Origin: Phycisphaerales bacterium UBA5793
Lineage (GTDB): Bacteria; Planctomycetota; Phycisphaerae; Phycisphaerales; UBA5793
Direction: 5' to 3'
Assembly (NCBI GenBank): GCA_002418285.1
Contig: DIDT01000061.1
Coordinates: forward strand, 62,001-126,000
Length of the DNA stretch: 64,000 nucleotides
Part shown: one piece after another, positions 10,786 to 19,782 of the stretch
Layout of the letters: each line of letters opens with the position of its first letter
Position numbering within the stretch: position 1 is the first letter of the stretch
Made by a program: the position numbers and the translations under genes
Notes under the pieces: model-generated
Told to the model about the DNA's origin: nothing
The model's database searches: none
Seen by the model: the letters and a program-made list of their open reading frames with translations, nothing else

Positions 10786-10925
10786 TGGAAGCGCTCCTTG
10801 CAGAATGACTTGCTCGCCGCGACGACGCGCGGCGGGGGACTGATAGGGTATACCAGTGAGATCGCGAGTTGGCGTGTCCGACGGGCGTTGGATTCGGGAC
10901 ATGCGCAAGGCGAGCCCAACGCAAA

Positions 10926-10949
10926 GCCCAGGCACGGCTGTGCCCGGGC
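10926..10949 (-). terminator. Rho-independent terminator after the L,D-transpeptidase gene
   Basis: On the minus strand, GCCCGGGCAC and GTGCCTGGGC form a 10-bp stem (one G-U) with a 4-nt loop, followed by TTTGCGTT. It lies 35 bp past the stop of the L,D-transpeptidase gene and upstream of the ABC operon. Confidence 0.6.
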
Positions 10950-10983
10950 GTTGAAGAGTGCGTTCGAATCCGGCGAGCCGGCG

Positions 10984-12312
10984 CTAGTCGCGGATTACCA
11001 CGGTGCTTTTCTCGGGCACGAGCATGCCGTAGAGCAGCTTGATGTCGTCGTCATAGAGGCGAATGCAGCCCATGGACATCTGTCGACCGATGGATGTCTG
11101 GTCGATTGTGCCGTGGATGCCGTAGCCATCGAGAAGTTTGGTTTGCTCGTCGGTTCCTTCGAGGCCGATCCAATAGTTGCCGATCGGGTTCTTCGGATCG
11201 TTGCTGTTGAAGTGTTCGCCGGTGCGCGGGTTGGTCCACGCCGGGTTCTCGAGTTTGCTGTTCGGCCGCACGCGGAAGTAGCCCGTCGGCGTCGAGCCGA
11301 GTTCACCCAGCCCGATGAAGAACGAGCGGACGTACGTGCGATCACTCGAACCCACTTCGCCGAGATAGACATCAAGGCGATAGTCGCTCTTGTCGATCTC
11401 GACGTGGAACGGTCCATTGATGACCTTCACGCTCTGGCCAAGGCGGATCTGGTCGGGGTTGCTCATCCCGTTGATGTGCGCGAGAAAGCGATAGTCGATC
11501 GCATGATCGCGCGCGATGAACACGAGCCGATCGCCGGACTTGATTATGTGTGTGGTGGCGAACGGGTCACCCTTGACGACGGTCTTGCCGAACACCATCA
11601 GCGCGTTGATCTCCGCCAGGCGGGTTCGAATCTGCTCGGCTGCGATGCCCGCCCGCGGGTGCTCCAGCGCCTGATTGAGCGTCGCTCGTCCCTGAACGAG
11701 TTGTCCGGCGTTGATCTCGCGATCCGCCCGCTCGAGCAGCGCTGCGACTTCGGGGTTGGTGTCATTGGAGACGAACGATCGAGCCGGGGCGGTTTGCTCG
11801 CGCTCCGGTTGAACCGTGGGCTTTTCGGTATCCTGCGGCTTGGCGAAAGAATCGGAGTCCACCGGCCTGGCGGGCGTTTCTCCCATGGTCAACGGCGGCG
11901 CGCCTCCGCCGGGCGTTTCGCGCAGTCCGAAAGTGTCGCTGTCCGGCGATTCGACCGGCGCATCACCGGGATCCAGGCCCTTTGGAAGCAAGAGTTCCGT
12001 ATCGCGTTGTTCGGGTTCGACGCGCGGCTGCTCGCGTTTCGGTTGGTTGTTGACGGCAAGGCTGGCGCTGCTCGGCGACTGATGATCGCTACCCGCTCCG
12101 TTCGGTCCCCCCGGCAGCGTCGCATTGGCGGTCTTGGGCGGCTGATGGCCTTCGGCTCCGGAGGACGATTCAGGCCAGAAGTACCATGCCGCCAGCAGCA
12201 GGACCGCGCCGCCGCCGACGACGGCAACCAGCCGGTTACGTTTCGCGCTGCCGCGCGCATACATGTTGGATCGAGTCGTGCCGGGTCGGGCCATCTGGGA
12301 CGAGAGAACCAT
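10984..12312 (-). CDS. Membrane-anchored LysM + L,D-transpeptidase (YkuD) protein
   Basis: Probable peptidoglycan cross-linking or anchoring enzyme outside the inner membrane, about 442 aa. A short basic N-terminus and one span (RLVAVVGGGAVLLLAAWYFW) precede a long Pro/Ser/Glu-rich linker (about residues 45-195). A helical segment, a LysM domain (HIIKSGDRLVFIARDHAID... about 265-310) and the YkuD domain to the C-terminus follow. The catalytic region reads IHGTIDQTSIG then SMGCIRLYDDD. The Cys and the GCIRL box are intact, but the His usually before GC is Met. The start was set at ATG 12312, because GGAG lies 6 nt upstream. Confidence 0.9.
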   Translation of the reverse strand: MVLSSQMARPGTTRSNMYARGSAKRNRLVAVVGGGAVLLLAAWYFWPESSSGAEGHQPPKTANATLPGGPNGAGSDHQSPSSASLAVNNQPKREQPRVEPEQRDTELLLPKGLDPGDAPVESPDSDTFGLRETPGGGAPPLTMGETPARPVDSDSFAKPQDTEKPTVQPEREQTAPARSFVSNDTNPEVAALLERADREINAGQLVQGRATLNQALEHPRAGIAAEQIRTRLAEINALMVFGKTVVKGDPFATTHIIKSGDRLVFIARDHAIDYRFLAHINGMSNPDQIRLGQSVKVINGPFHVEIDKSDYRLDVYLGEVGSSDRTYVRSFFIGLGELGSTPTGYFRVRPNSKLENPAWTNPRTGEHFNSNDPKNPIGNYWIGLEGTDEQTKLLDGYGIHGTIDQTSIGRQMSMGCIRLYDDDIKLLYGMLVPEKSTVVIRD

Positions 12313-12423
12313 GTCCTGCTCCGTCAATGCGGGGTGTGCGGGTCTTCGATTGGATGGTACGTCACCGCGGGCGTCGTCCGGCCACAAACCGAGCGTGACT
12401 TGAGGCGGGGCGGCGATCGCGGA

Positions 12424-13044
12424 TCAGGACCGGTGTCCTCGGACAGCCGGGTCGACGGAGATCAGCCGGCGGTCGGTCGCGACATGGTCCATCACGACAT
12501 CGTGACCGGCCCGGGGAACGGCGTCGACGATCTGGCAGTCAAAGCACAGGCCTATACATCGGCCGATGAAGCCCGGCTGGCCCAGAAAGCGGTCGTAGTA
12601 GCCGCCGCCCCGGCCGAGGCGGCGACCATCCGTATCAAACGCAACACCCGGGACGATGACCAGGTCGATCAACTCGACGGGCATCGGGCAACCTCGCTCC
12701 GGGCAGCGCAGGCCGTAGCGATCTTCGACGAGCGAGTGATCGTCGAAACTGTTGACCGGCACCGGCCACATGCGGTGGTGGTCCCAGTCGATCTTGGGCA
12801 GGCAGACCGTGCGATTGTCCTGATAACACCGCAAGGCGATGTGGGAGACATCAACCTCCTGCGGCAGCGGAGCATACATCATGATCGTGCGGGCGTGTTG
12901 AAACGCCTCGCACGCGAGCAGATTCTCGCAGGCCTGGATGGAAAGACTGTAGAGAACGGCGAGGTCAGATTCAGCCAGACGGGCCTTGACCTGGTCCCGC
13001 ATGGCCTGCTTCGCCTGCAGAAGAGTGCGATCCTGATCGCCCAT
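12424..13044 (-). CDS. 5-formyltetrahydrofolate cyclo-ligase
   Basis: Converts 5-formyl-THF to 5,10-methenyl-THF with ATP, returning folate from its storage form; cytoplasmic. The family motif GRGGGYYDRFL is near residue 155, preceded by DLVIVPGVAFD and followed by CFDCQIVD and PRAGHDVVMDHVATDRR. About 206 aa from the ATG at 13044, which has GGAG 9 nt upstream and matches the usual length. In-frame starts at 13059, 13068 and 13191 remain possible. The neighbouring L,D-transpeptidase gene is 111 bp downstream and unrelated in function. Confidence 0.9.
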   Translation of the reverse strand: MGDQDRTLLQAKQAMRDQVKARLAESDLAVLYSLSIQACENLLACEAFQHARTIMMYAPLPQEVDVSHIALRCYQDNRTVCLPKIDWDHHRMWPVPVNSFDDHSLVEDRYGLRCPERGCPMPVELIDLVIVPGVAFDTDGRRLGRGGGYYDRFLGQPGFIGRCIGLCFDCQIVDAVPRAGHDVVMDHVATDRRLISVDPAVRGHRS

Positions 13045-13445
13045 ACGCCTGGTCTCCATGTCCGCCATCAGGGCGGAAAACCGGCTCGGCTCCTCGGGCT
13101 CAGCGAGCAACCCGCCGGCCCGGCCCTTTGAACATCGGGCGTTGGACGGACGGGTTGAATCATTTCGGGCAGGTTTGTCGGGATTCTGCACGTTTTTATC
13201 TTTCGCACCCGTTGCGGAGTGGGTTGCAAAAGTTGGTCTTTTTGCCCCATTTGTCCGCGCTGTCAGGCTGATTCCCGAGGCTTTCGACCCGAACCGGACC
13301 GTGGTTTTCTCGCCCGGCAGCCGTCCTTCACAGGACCGAATGCGAAAGAACGTGGAAAAAGCCCCAGGACATTGACCCGTTCGCCCGTGTAGTCGCGAGG
13401 TGAGAGTGAAGCACCACCCACTCTCAATGCCAGAAGGAGCAACAC
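13045..13445. other. 401-bp divergent intergenic region
   Basis: It separates the minus-strand folate gene from the plus-strand exported protein. An inverted repeat GCAAAA (13226-13231) / TTTTGC (13240-13245) with an 8-nt loop is visible, along with a T-rich stretch. I see no convincing -35/-10 pair, tRNA or small reading frame with a ribosome site other than the one starting at 13446. Confidence 0.4.
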
Positions 13446-14507
13446 ATGTCCATTCAATCTCACCAACGACTTCGATTGGTCTTTGACGCGGCCGTCATCG
13501 GCGCCATTTCCTGCACGATGCTCGCGGCCGCGCCAGCGCTGGCCCAAACCCGTCGAGTGGAGTTGCACGTTTCTGATCCGCTCAACTCGGTGCAGGAAAC
13601 GGTGAAGATCACCTTCACGGACACCGCAAAACCAGACGGGGATCCGCATAAGAGTCGGACCATCGACGTGCAAATTCCCGGCAACAGTGATGCGGAACGC
13701 AAGGAAGAACTTATCTCGCAGCAGCTCACGCAACACGGCGTGTCCAACGTCCGAGACATCGGCGGTCATGGCGTCATCTTGACCTCAGTCAACAAGCACG
13801 TCAGGGTCAGCTTCGATAACGGTGGCACGATGGAGCATGACGTCGTGCACGCAAGCCAGCCGCAGATGGGCCGCATCGGCTTTGTCGGCTTCTTTGATCC
13901 CATCGGCGGTGATCAGCTTCCGGCGGTCTTCACCGCCGGAGTCGTTACCGACCTGGGAGAATGCTCCGTCCAGGTGACCGCGGACGAGCTGCTGTTCCAG
14001 ACGGACGGTCCCACGATCTGTCAGGAACTGTTGTTGCGCCTGGCGCCCCAGGCGCAACAACTCGGCGCCCAGGTAGTCTGCGTGGGCGATTCGCTCGAGG
14101 TGTTCTTCGACCCGCAGCTCACGCTCGCTCGAGGTGGCGTCGCGTGGGGGACGACTTCGCCCAGCGAGGGATGTGGCGGACAGCTGCTTCTGGGATTCCC
14201 CGAGTTGCGCCTCGAAATCGATCAACTCATTGCCGGCCAGGTGACGACCTTTGGTGCATTTGGTGCGGAGCCGGGCGAGCGCGTCTTCTTCACGTACGCG
14301 TTTGATACCGGCTGGACGTACATACCACAGCTCGATGTCACACTCGATCTGCTCAATCCCAAACTTCTCGGGTCGGCCATCGCGGATCCGCTGGGGTCGG
14401 CGCAATTGCCGCTGCTCGTGCCGCCGGTTGCGCAAGGTCTCGAACTTCACTTCCAGGCTTTGGTTCTTGACGGCACTTCGCAAGTCCGCACCGAGCGCGT
14501 GCGGTAG
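13446..14507 (+). CDS. Exported protein of unknown function with shared C-terminal module
   Basis: Unknown, 353 aa. A signal peptide (about 1-34, cleavage after APALAQ) is preceded by a strong AGAAGGAG 6 nt before the ATG. The mature N-terminal part reads like beta-rich extracellular sequence. Around residue 140, the SQPQMGRIGFVGFFDP stretch begins a second region. The last ~100 residues (GERVFFTYAFDTGW ... LDLLNPKLLG ... ADPLGSAQLPLLVPP ... LELHFQALVLDGTSQVRT) match, position by position, the C-termini of four other exported proteins in the window. Transcription ends at a strong terminator just downstream. No enzyme motif was recognised. Confidence 0.8.
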   Translation: MSIQSHQRLRLVFDAAVIGAISCTMLAAAPALAQTRRVELHVSDPLNSVQETVKITFTDTAKPDGDPHKSRTIDVQIPGNSDAERKEELISQQLTQHGVSNVRDIGGHGVILTSVNKHVRVSFDNGGTMEHDVVHASQPQMGRIGFVGFFDPIGGDQLPAVFTAGVVTDLGECSVQVTADELLFQTDGPTICQELLLRLAPQAQQLGAQVVCVGDSLEVFFDPQLTLARGGVAWGTTSPSEGCGGQLLLGFPELRLEIDQLIAGQVTTFGAFGAEPGERVFFTYAFDTGWTYIPQLDVTLDLLNPKLLGSAIADPLGSAQLPLLVPPVAQGLELHFQALVLDGTSQVRTERVR

Positions 14508-14557
14508 ACCTGCCTTCGACACAGCGATCCTGCCCCGTGCGCTCGAGCGCCTAAGTC

Positions 14558-14600
14558 AGCCCACCTGCATTCGTGCAGGTGGGCTGTGTTCTTTCGTTTC
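14558..14600 (+). terminator. Strong intrinsic terminator with TTCG tetraloop
   Basis: A perfect 12-bp stem (AGCCCACCTGCA / TGCAGGTGGGCT, 14558-14585) closed by TTCG and followed by the T-rich GTGTTCTTTCGTTTC. It sits 50 bp after the stop of the exported-protein gene. Confidence 0.88.
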
Positions 14601-14705
14601 AAGTCTCCCTGATGGAGATCTTCGTTTCGCGATCCCGGACAATTCGCGACAGGAGATCCCCTCAGGATCGTCCAGATTCCCTGAGGACCGTGCAAGGGGG
14701 TGATC

Positions 14706-16526
14706 ATGCGACAGTGGGAGCAACTTCGGAACTGGTCAAGGACGAACTCGTTGCGCGTCTTGGCTGTCGCCACATTCGCAATCCTCGCCGCCTCTGTTGC
14801 GCGGTCCGGTGCAGCAGACCCGCCCGACGACGAGATCAAGGCCCAGATTCTCGGCTCTCTCCTCTGCACGCGCGTCGATGTGCGTCTGCAAGATGTGCCA
14901 ACGCACGAAGCACTGATGTTGCTCAGCGGTGCCGTCGGTTGGTCCGTGCTGGATTACTGGGCTGATGAAGATCTTGGCGAACCTGATCGACCCGACATAC
15001 CCATCAACATTGAGGCGCGCGATGTCAGCGCCGACCTCGTGCTCGAGATGATCATCGCGCAAGCCGCAGTCAGCGAACCGCTCACCTGGCAAATCGGCGC
15101 GGGCGTGATCGAAGTGGGAACCAAGTCGCGACTCTCCGTGCGCGGCTCACGAGAGCAGCGGTTGTATGACGTGGATGCGCTGCTGGCGAGCAAGCCCTAC
15201 TTTCAAGGACCGGAACTCGCGCCCGGAGGCCTCCTGCGGCGACGTGAACTCCCCGACACAAATGCCTTCAATAACCACTCGCATCGGGCGGCAGCGCTCT
15301 ACGACGGCTACATGGATGCAACCTATCGCGGGCTTGCCGGGCAGATCCGTCAGGACCGTGAAGCAGTTCAGCGCGCTGTGCTGCGCGGCTTCGTAGATCT
15401 TGTTGAACCGGGCAACTGGGACTTTGGCGATCAACTCCGGGATGTGCTGCCCGGCGACCGACGCTACAAGACACACACCAAGGCCGAGAATGAGCATTGC
15501 ATTGCCCAGGTGCGCGAAGTGAAGGCCGGCTGGATTGCCGTGGCCGCACCCGACTTCATTCATCGCGCACTGGGCGGGTATCCCATCCCCATCGACCCGC
15601 GAACCGAACCCGCCAGCACAGCCGAGCGGAACGTACCGGCCGACACGAAGAACGGTTACATTCGATTGGTGCGAGTCGACATCGAAGAACGAGATCGCGT
15701 GAATCGCGGTGGATTCCCGGACGCCGTCGAAGCTCCGGAAGTGACGGCGAGTCATGTTCCGGCGAGGGGCGGTGTGCTACTCAGCCATCTCAGCTCAACC
15801 GATGAAGCGAGGCATCTGCTCGCGAGGGTGATCGAGGAACGGATCGTCCCCGTTGAATTCGTGGCGACTCCGGCGCGCGAGGCATTCACGAGGTTGAGCC
15901 GCGATTCGGGCGTGCCGATTATCGCTCGCTTCACAGACGATGGTGTGCCGGGGGGCATGCCGGCCGATGCACCGGTCACGTTCTCTTCGGATCATCTGAG
16001 TGTGCGGCGCGTGATTGAACTCATGGTCAGCCAGTGCAACCAGGCGAGTCAGGATTGCACGTGGCAGATTCGGCCGGGTTTCGTGGAAGTCGGCACCAAG
16101 GACAGCCTGTCCGTCGATGCGGCTCGTGATCTGCGCGTCTACAACACTTGCGATCTCGTGGGCCGGGCGCACAACATGAATCCAAACGGCGATGATGATG
16201 AGCATGGGCGCAAACCGCCGCAGGTGTTTGCACTGGATTTCGTCGAAACGCTTGTGGGCACGATTGAACCGGAGGTCTGGGACTGGGGGCAGGATCTCGA
16301 CGATGAAGAGACCGCCTTCCTCGAGGGACGCAACAAGAACCTGCGCCCAGCTGAAGCTGATCCGGTGGCGCCAGCCGTGACGAGCAACGTACCGATGGGC
16401 GCGGGCCGGCAGTACGTCCCGCACCTCAAGCCCGCCATCATCCGCTACTGGGAAGACGTCATCATCATCGTCGCGCCGGACTACATCCACCGCCAGATCG
16501 GCGGCTACGGTGAATTGTCCGAGTAG
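14706..16526 (+). CDS. Exported protein with an internally duplicated secretin/STN-like domain
   Basis: Unknown, about 606 aa. An AAGGGGGTGA directly before the ATG at 14706 sets the start. A signal segment (RVLAVATFAILAASVARSGA) follows. The mature protein contains two related units. Unit 1 is roughly residues 60-160 and holds HEALMLLSGAVGWSV, INIEARDVSADLVLEMII and LTWQIGAGVIEVGTKSRLSV. Unit 2 is roughly 390-490 and holds REAFTRLSRDSGVPI, VTFSSDHLSVRRVIELMV and CTWQIRPGFVEVGTKDSLSV. Each resembles the short N-terminal domain of secretins and TonB receptors. Each unit is followed by a similar VE..WDWG stretch. No secretin pore domain is present. Periplasmic location is inferred. Confidence 0.78.
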   Translation: MRQWEQLRNWSRTNSLRVLAVATFAILAASVARSGAADPPDDEIKAQILGSLLCTRVDVRLQDVPTHEALMLLSGAVGWSVLDYWADEDLGEPDRPDIPINIEARDVSADLVLEMIIAQAAVSEPLTWQIGAGVIEVGTKSRLSVRGSREQRLYDVDALLASKPYFQGPELAPGGLLRRRELPDTNAFNNHSHRAAALYDGYMDATYRGLAGQIRQDREAVQRAVLRGFVDLVEPGNWDFGDQLRDVLPGDRRYKTHTKAENEHCIAQVREVKAGWIAVAAPDFIHRALGGYPIPIDPRTEPASTAERNVPADTKNGYIRLVRVDIEERDRVNRGGFPDAVEAPEVTASHVPARGGVLLSHLSSTDEARHLLARVIEERIVPVEFVATPAREAFTRLSRDSGVPIIARFTDDGVPGGMPADAPVTFSSDHLSVRRVIELMVSQCNQASQDCTWQIRPGFVEVGTKDSLSVDAARDLRVYNTCDLVGRAHNMNPNGDDDEHGRKPPQVFALDFVETLVGTIEPEVWDWGQDLDDEETAFLEGRNKNLRPAEADPVAPAVTSNVPMGAGRQYVPHLKPAIIRYWEDVIIIVAPDYIHRQIGGYGELSE

Positions 16527-16532
16527 CGACGC

Positions 16533-17588
16533 CTACGCGATCGCCACGCTCTTGTCGAGATAGACATCCTGTATCGCATTGAGAAGTTTTACGCCCTCGC
16601 TCATCGGGCGCTGGAAGGCCTTGCGGCCCGAGATCAATCCCATGCCGCCGGCTCGCTTGTTGATCACCGCTGTGCGCACGGCGTCGGCGAAGTCGCTGCC
16701 GCCCTTGCTCTCACCGCCTGAGTTGATCAGGCCGGACCGACCCATGAAGCAGTTGGCAAGCTGGTAGCGGCACAGTTCGATCGGATGATTGCCGGGCGTG
16801 AGTTCGTCGTAGACCTTCTTGTTGGTCTTGGCGAACTTGATCCCATTGAAGATCCCGTTGTTCTCCGCCTGCTTCTGCTTGATGATGTCCGCCTGGATCG
16901 TGACGCCGAGATGATTCGCCTGGCCCGTGCCGTCGGCCGAAACGTGGTAGTCCTTGCCATCGACCTTGAACGCGTTGTTGCGCAGATAGCACCAGAGCAC
17001 CGTCACCATCCCCAGCGCGTGCGCTTCCTCGAACCACTCAGTCACTTCCTGGATCTGCCGGGTCGATTCTTCAGAGCCGAAGTAGATCGTCGCGCCGACT
17101 GCGACCGCGCCCATTTCGTACGCCATTCGTACGGAGCCGAATGCGATCTGGTCATACTTGTTTGGGTACGACAGCAACTCATTGTGATTGAGCTTGATAA
17201 GAAAGGGGATCTTGTGTGCGTACTTGCGAGCCACCGAACCGAGCACGCCGAATGTCGAAGCGACGGCGTTGCAGCCGCCCTCAATCGCGAGACGGACGAT
17301 GTTCTCGGGATCGAAGTAGAGTGGATTCGGAGCAAAGGAAGCGCCGGCGGTGTGCTCGATCCCCTGGTCCACAGGGAGAATGGAAACGAACCCGCTGCGA
17401 CTCAGCCGGCCGTGATTCAGGATCGTCTGATAATTGCGCAACACCGCCGGATTGCGATCCGATGCTGCCAGAACGCGGTCGACGAAATCGGGCCCTGGAA
17501 GTTGCAGGTGGTCAGCGCTGATCCCCTTGCACTTATAGGACAGAAGGGACTGATCATCGGCGGACAGGTATTCCTTGACGGCGGACAT
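16533..17588 (-). CDS. fbaB: Class I fructose-bisphosphate aldolase, DhnA/FbaB type
   Basis: Cleaves fructose 1,6-bisphosphate to DHAP and glyceraldehyde 3-phosphate by a Schiff-base mechanism; cytoplasmic, glycolysis or gluconeogenesis. The 351 aa is almost exactly the length of the E. coli FbaB family. Recognisable family blocks are SGFVSILPVDQGIEHTAGAS, FLIKLNHNELLSYPNKYDQ, AVAVGATIYFGS, MGRSGLINSGGESKG and GMGLISGRKAFQRP. AAAAGGAG lies 8 nt before the ATG. Transcribed divergently from the FG-GAP gene across a 369-bp gap, and convergent with the exported protein upstream (6 bp between stops). Confidence 0.95.
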   Translation of the reverse strand: MSAVKEYLSADDQSLLSYKCKGISADHLQLPGPDFVDRVLAASDRNPAVLRNYQTILNHGRLSRSGFVSILPVDQGIEHTAGASFAPNPLYFDPENIVRLAIEGGCNAVASTFGVLGSVARKYAHKIPFLIKLNHNELLSYPNKYDQIAFGSVRMAYEMGAVAVGATIYFGSEESTRQIQEVTEWFEEAHALGMVTVLWCYLRNNAFKVDGKDYHVSADGTGQANHLGVTIQADIIKQKQAENNGIFNGIKFAKTNKKVYDELTPGNHPIELCRYQLANCFMGRSGLINSGGESKGGSDFADAVRTAVINKRAGGMGLISGRKAFQRPMSEGVKLLNAIQDVYLDKSVAIA

Positions 17589-17957
17589 GTCTGGGCTCCT
17601 TTTCGACGCTCCAAGCGGGTTTGTCGGACCTCTGGCGGCCGTGGCCGGTCATTGTATCGAAGTGCGCGCCGACGGCCAGACGGGGCGAAATCCCCAAGCC
17701 GGGGTAACGACGCTCTCTCGTGACAATCGACCGAATACGGCAATTGGCGCGGATTGGACCGCTTTGTCGATGTGGTTTTGCGGTGTTTTCCCCCAAAATG
17801 CTTTGCATCGATTACAATGTGGCTGTATTGTCGTTGGCGGGCTGCGCCGCCGGGAACTCCCCATCACGCTACGACGTTGCGTAGCCGAACTCAGGTCGGC
17901 CGGGGGATTCTCAGGGGAATGACGAGCCACGGCTCCGAATCGAGAGAGAGACAGCAC
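17589..17957. other. 369-bp divergent region between aldolase and FG-GAP genes
   Basis: Toward the FG-GAP gene there is a -10-like TACAAT (17813-17818). It overlaps a spaced inverted repeat, ACAAT (17814-17818) / ATTGT (17827-17831). A hairpin GCTACG/CGTAGC lies at 17868-17885 in the presumed leader. No -35 at normal spacing is evident. Confidence 0.4.
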
Positions 17958-19775
17958 ATGACCTTGAATCGTTGCGTACTGGTGGCGTGCGCCATGGCAT
18001 TCACGGCGGTTACAACCGTTGTGGCAGCGCCTCCGGACTGGGCCGCCGCCTCAGCGGATGAGATCTTCACTGGCGAAGGGGAACTTACCTGGTTCGGAGC
18101 TCGCGCTCTGGCGATCGGCGATTGCGACGGCGATCAAATCGAAGATCTGCTCATCGCCGCGCGATTTGACAGTCGGGGCTTCTTCCACAACGGTCGGTGC
18201 ACGGTGTACTCTGGTGCGACCAACAACGTGTTGCATGTCTTCGACGGCGAAGGCGACAATGATGAACTTGGTCATCGTCTTGATCGCATCGGCGATCTCG
18301 ATGGCGATGGTCGCGCGGACATCCTGCTCGGCGCGTATCAGCACGCCAATAGTCGCGGCCGCGTGTACGCGTATTCCGGACGGACGGGCGAGTTGCTGCA
18401 CGTCTGGACTGGCGAGCAGGACTACAGCTTGTTTGGGTGGGGATTATCCAATGCCGGCGATACAAACGGCGATGGCGTAAACGACGTCGTCATTTCCAGC
18501 GTGACCTACAACGGACCGGGGCCTGCGTCAGGCGCGGCGTACTTGTATGACGGCCGAACCGGCGCGCTGCGCTTCCGTTGGGTCGGCGAGACACCCGGCG
18601 AGCAATTCGGCTTCCGTGTTGCGGCGATCGGTGACGTCGATGGCGATGGTCGTTCCGATGTGGCCATCGGGGCGCCTTACAACAGCGAGAACGGGACCGA
18701 AGCCGGGAAGGTCTCTCTCTACTCCGGACGTACAGGAGAACTGATCCGTTCCTATCTGGGAGAGAATCCCGGCGATCGACTCGGTGAGCGATTCTGCGGC
18801 GACTTTGACCTCAATGGCGACAACCACTCCGAGGTGCTCATCGCGTCGGTCTACTTTAACTCACACGGCGTCGGTACCGGTCGCGTCTACCTCTACTCCG
18901 GAATCGATGGCTCGCTGATGCGCACCTTCGACGGTGAACGTCGGGGCGATCAATTGGGCTATCGCATCAGGACCTTTGAAGACCTTGATGGCGATCACGT
19001 GCCCGAGATTGTCGCCAGCGCCCTCTATGCGGATGGCAATGGCGTGGATTCCGGCAGTGTCTACATTTACTCCGGCCGTACGTTGAACCTGATGTATCGC
19101 TACGACGGCGAACGCGCCAACGATCGACTTGGCCGCGTCATCCAGGATATCGGCGACATCAATAACGACGGGAACAACGACTTTGCGATCGGTTCGCCCT
19201 TTGTCTCGACTCCTGAGAATGGTGTCGAAGTTGGTCGGGCATATGTCTATTCCGGTCGCACCGGCAAGCTGCTGCTGCGAATTACCGGAGAAGCGGCGGG
19301 AGACCAGTTCGGTTACTCGATCAAGCCCGGAGGCGATGTAAACGGTGACGGCATTCCGGACTTCACCGTCGGCGCCGTGTACAACGATGCCGGAGGACCG
19401 GACGCTGGACGCGCCTACGTCTTCTTTGGCCGACCCATCTACGCCAGCCACACACGCTTCAAGGTGGGAGCGCCCGCCACGGTGACGGTGACCGGGGCGA
19501 AGCCTGGTGAGACCATCCACCTGCTGTTAAGCCTGCGGGGCATCGGCGTGGGTCCTCGATCCGCTGTTCTCGGCGGAGCCCGGCTCAGCCTGCTTCCTCC
19601 CGTGTCAGAAGTTGGCAGCCTGCGAGCCGATGGATTTGGAAACCGGGATTTTGCGCTGGTCCTTCCACCCGAACTCGCGAGACGGACGCTCTACATGCAG
19701 GCGGCCATTCGCCGCGGGCCCGGCGGTCGCGATTCGGTGCTCACGAACCCGATCGCACCGTACGTGAACCCGTAG
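17958..19775 (+). CDS. Exported FG-GAP (integrin-alpha-like) beta-propeller protein
   Basis: Secreted protein of about 605 aa, probably calcium-binding. The ATG at 17958 with a GAGAGAGA purine tract upstream gives a clean signal peptide (LVACAMAFTAVTTVVAAP); the longer frame from 17754 is rejected. Eight FG-GAP calcium loops of the form GDxDGDGxxD follow at about 60-residue spacing (GDCDGDQIED, GDLDGDGRAD, GDTNGDGVND, GDVDGDGRSD, DFDLNGDNHSE, EDLDGDHVPE, GDINNDGNND, GDVNGDGIPD). Each is followed by a VYxYSGRTG-type strand, as in a propeller. The last ~100 residues carry the shared C-terminal module (KPGETIHLLLSLRGIG ... LRADGFGNRDF ... LYMQAAI ... SVLTNP). Binding partner unknown. Confidence 0.9.
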   Translation: MTLNRCVLVACAMAFTAVTTVVAAPPDWAAASADEIFTGEGELTWFGARALAIGDCDGDQIEDLLIAARFDSRGFFHNGRCTVYSGATNNVLHVFDGEGDNDELGHRLDRIGDLDGDGRADILLGAYQHANSRGRVYAYSGRTGELLHVWTGEQDYSLFGWGLSNAGDTNGDGVNDVVISSVTYNGPGPASGAAYLYDGRTGALRFRWVGETPGEQFGFRVAAIGDVDGDGRSDVAIGAPYNSENGTEAGKVSLYSGRTGELIRSYLGENPGDRLGERFCGDFDLNGDNHSEVLIASVYFNSHGVGTGRVYLYSGIDGSLMRTFDGERRGDQLGYRIRTFEDLDGDHVPEIVASALYADGNGVDSGSVYIYSGRTLNLMYRYDGERANDRLGRVIQDIGDINNDGNNDFAIGSPFVSTPENGVEVGRAYVYSGRTGKLLLRITGEAAGDQFGYSIKPGGDVNGDGIPDFTVGAVYNDAGGPDAGRAYVFFGRPIYASHTRFKVGAPATVTVTGAKPGETIHLLLSLRGIGVGPRSAVLGGARLSLLPPVSEVGSLRADGFGNRDFALVLPPELARRTLYMQAAIRRGPGGRDSVLTNPIAPYVNP

Positions 19776-19782
19776 CGCCAGC

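Noticed and set aside
9844..13131. A 1095-codon open frame on the plus strand across the ABC, L,D-transpeptidase and folate genes
   Set aside because: It is antisense to three clearly recognisable minus-strand genes. In GC-rich DNA the opposite strand often stays open by codon-position bias, and no domain is recognisable in its translation.
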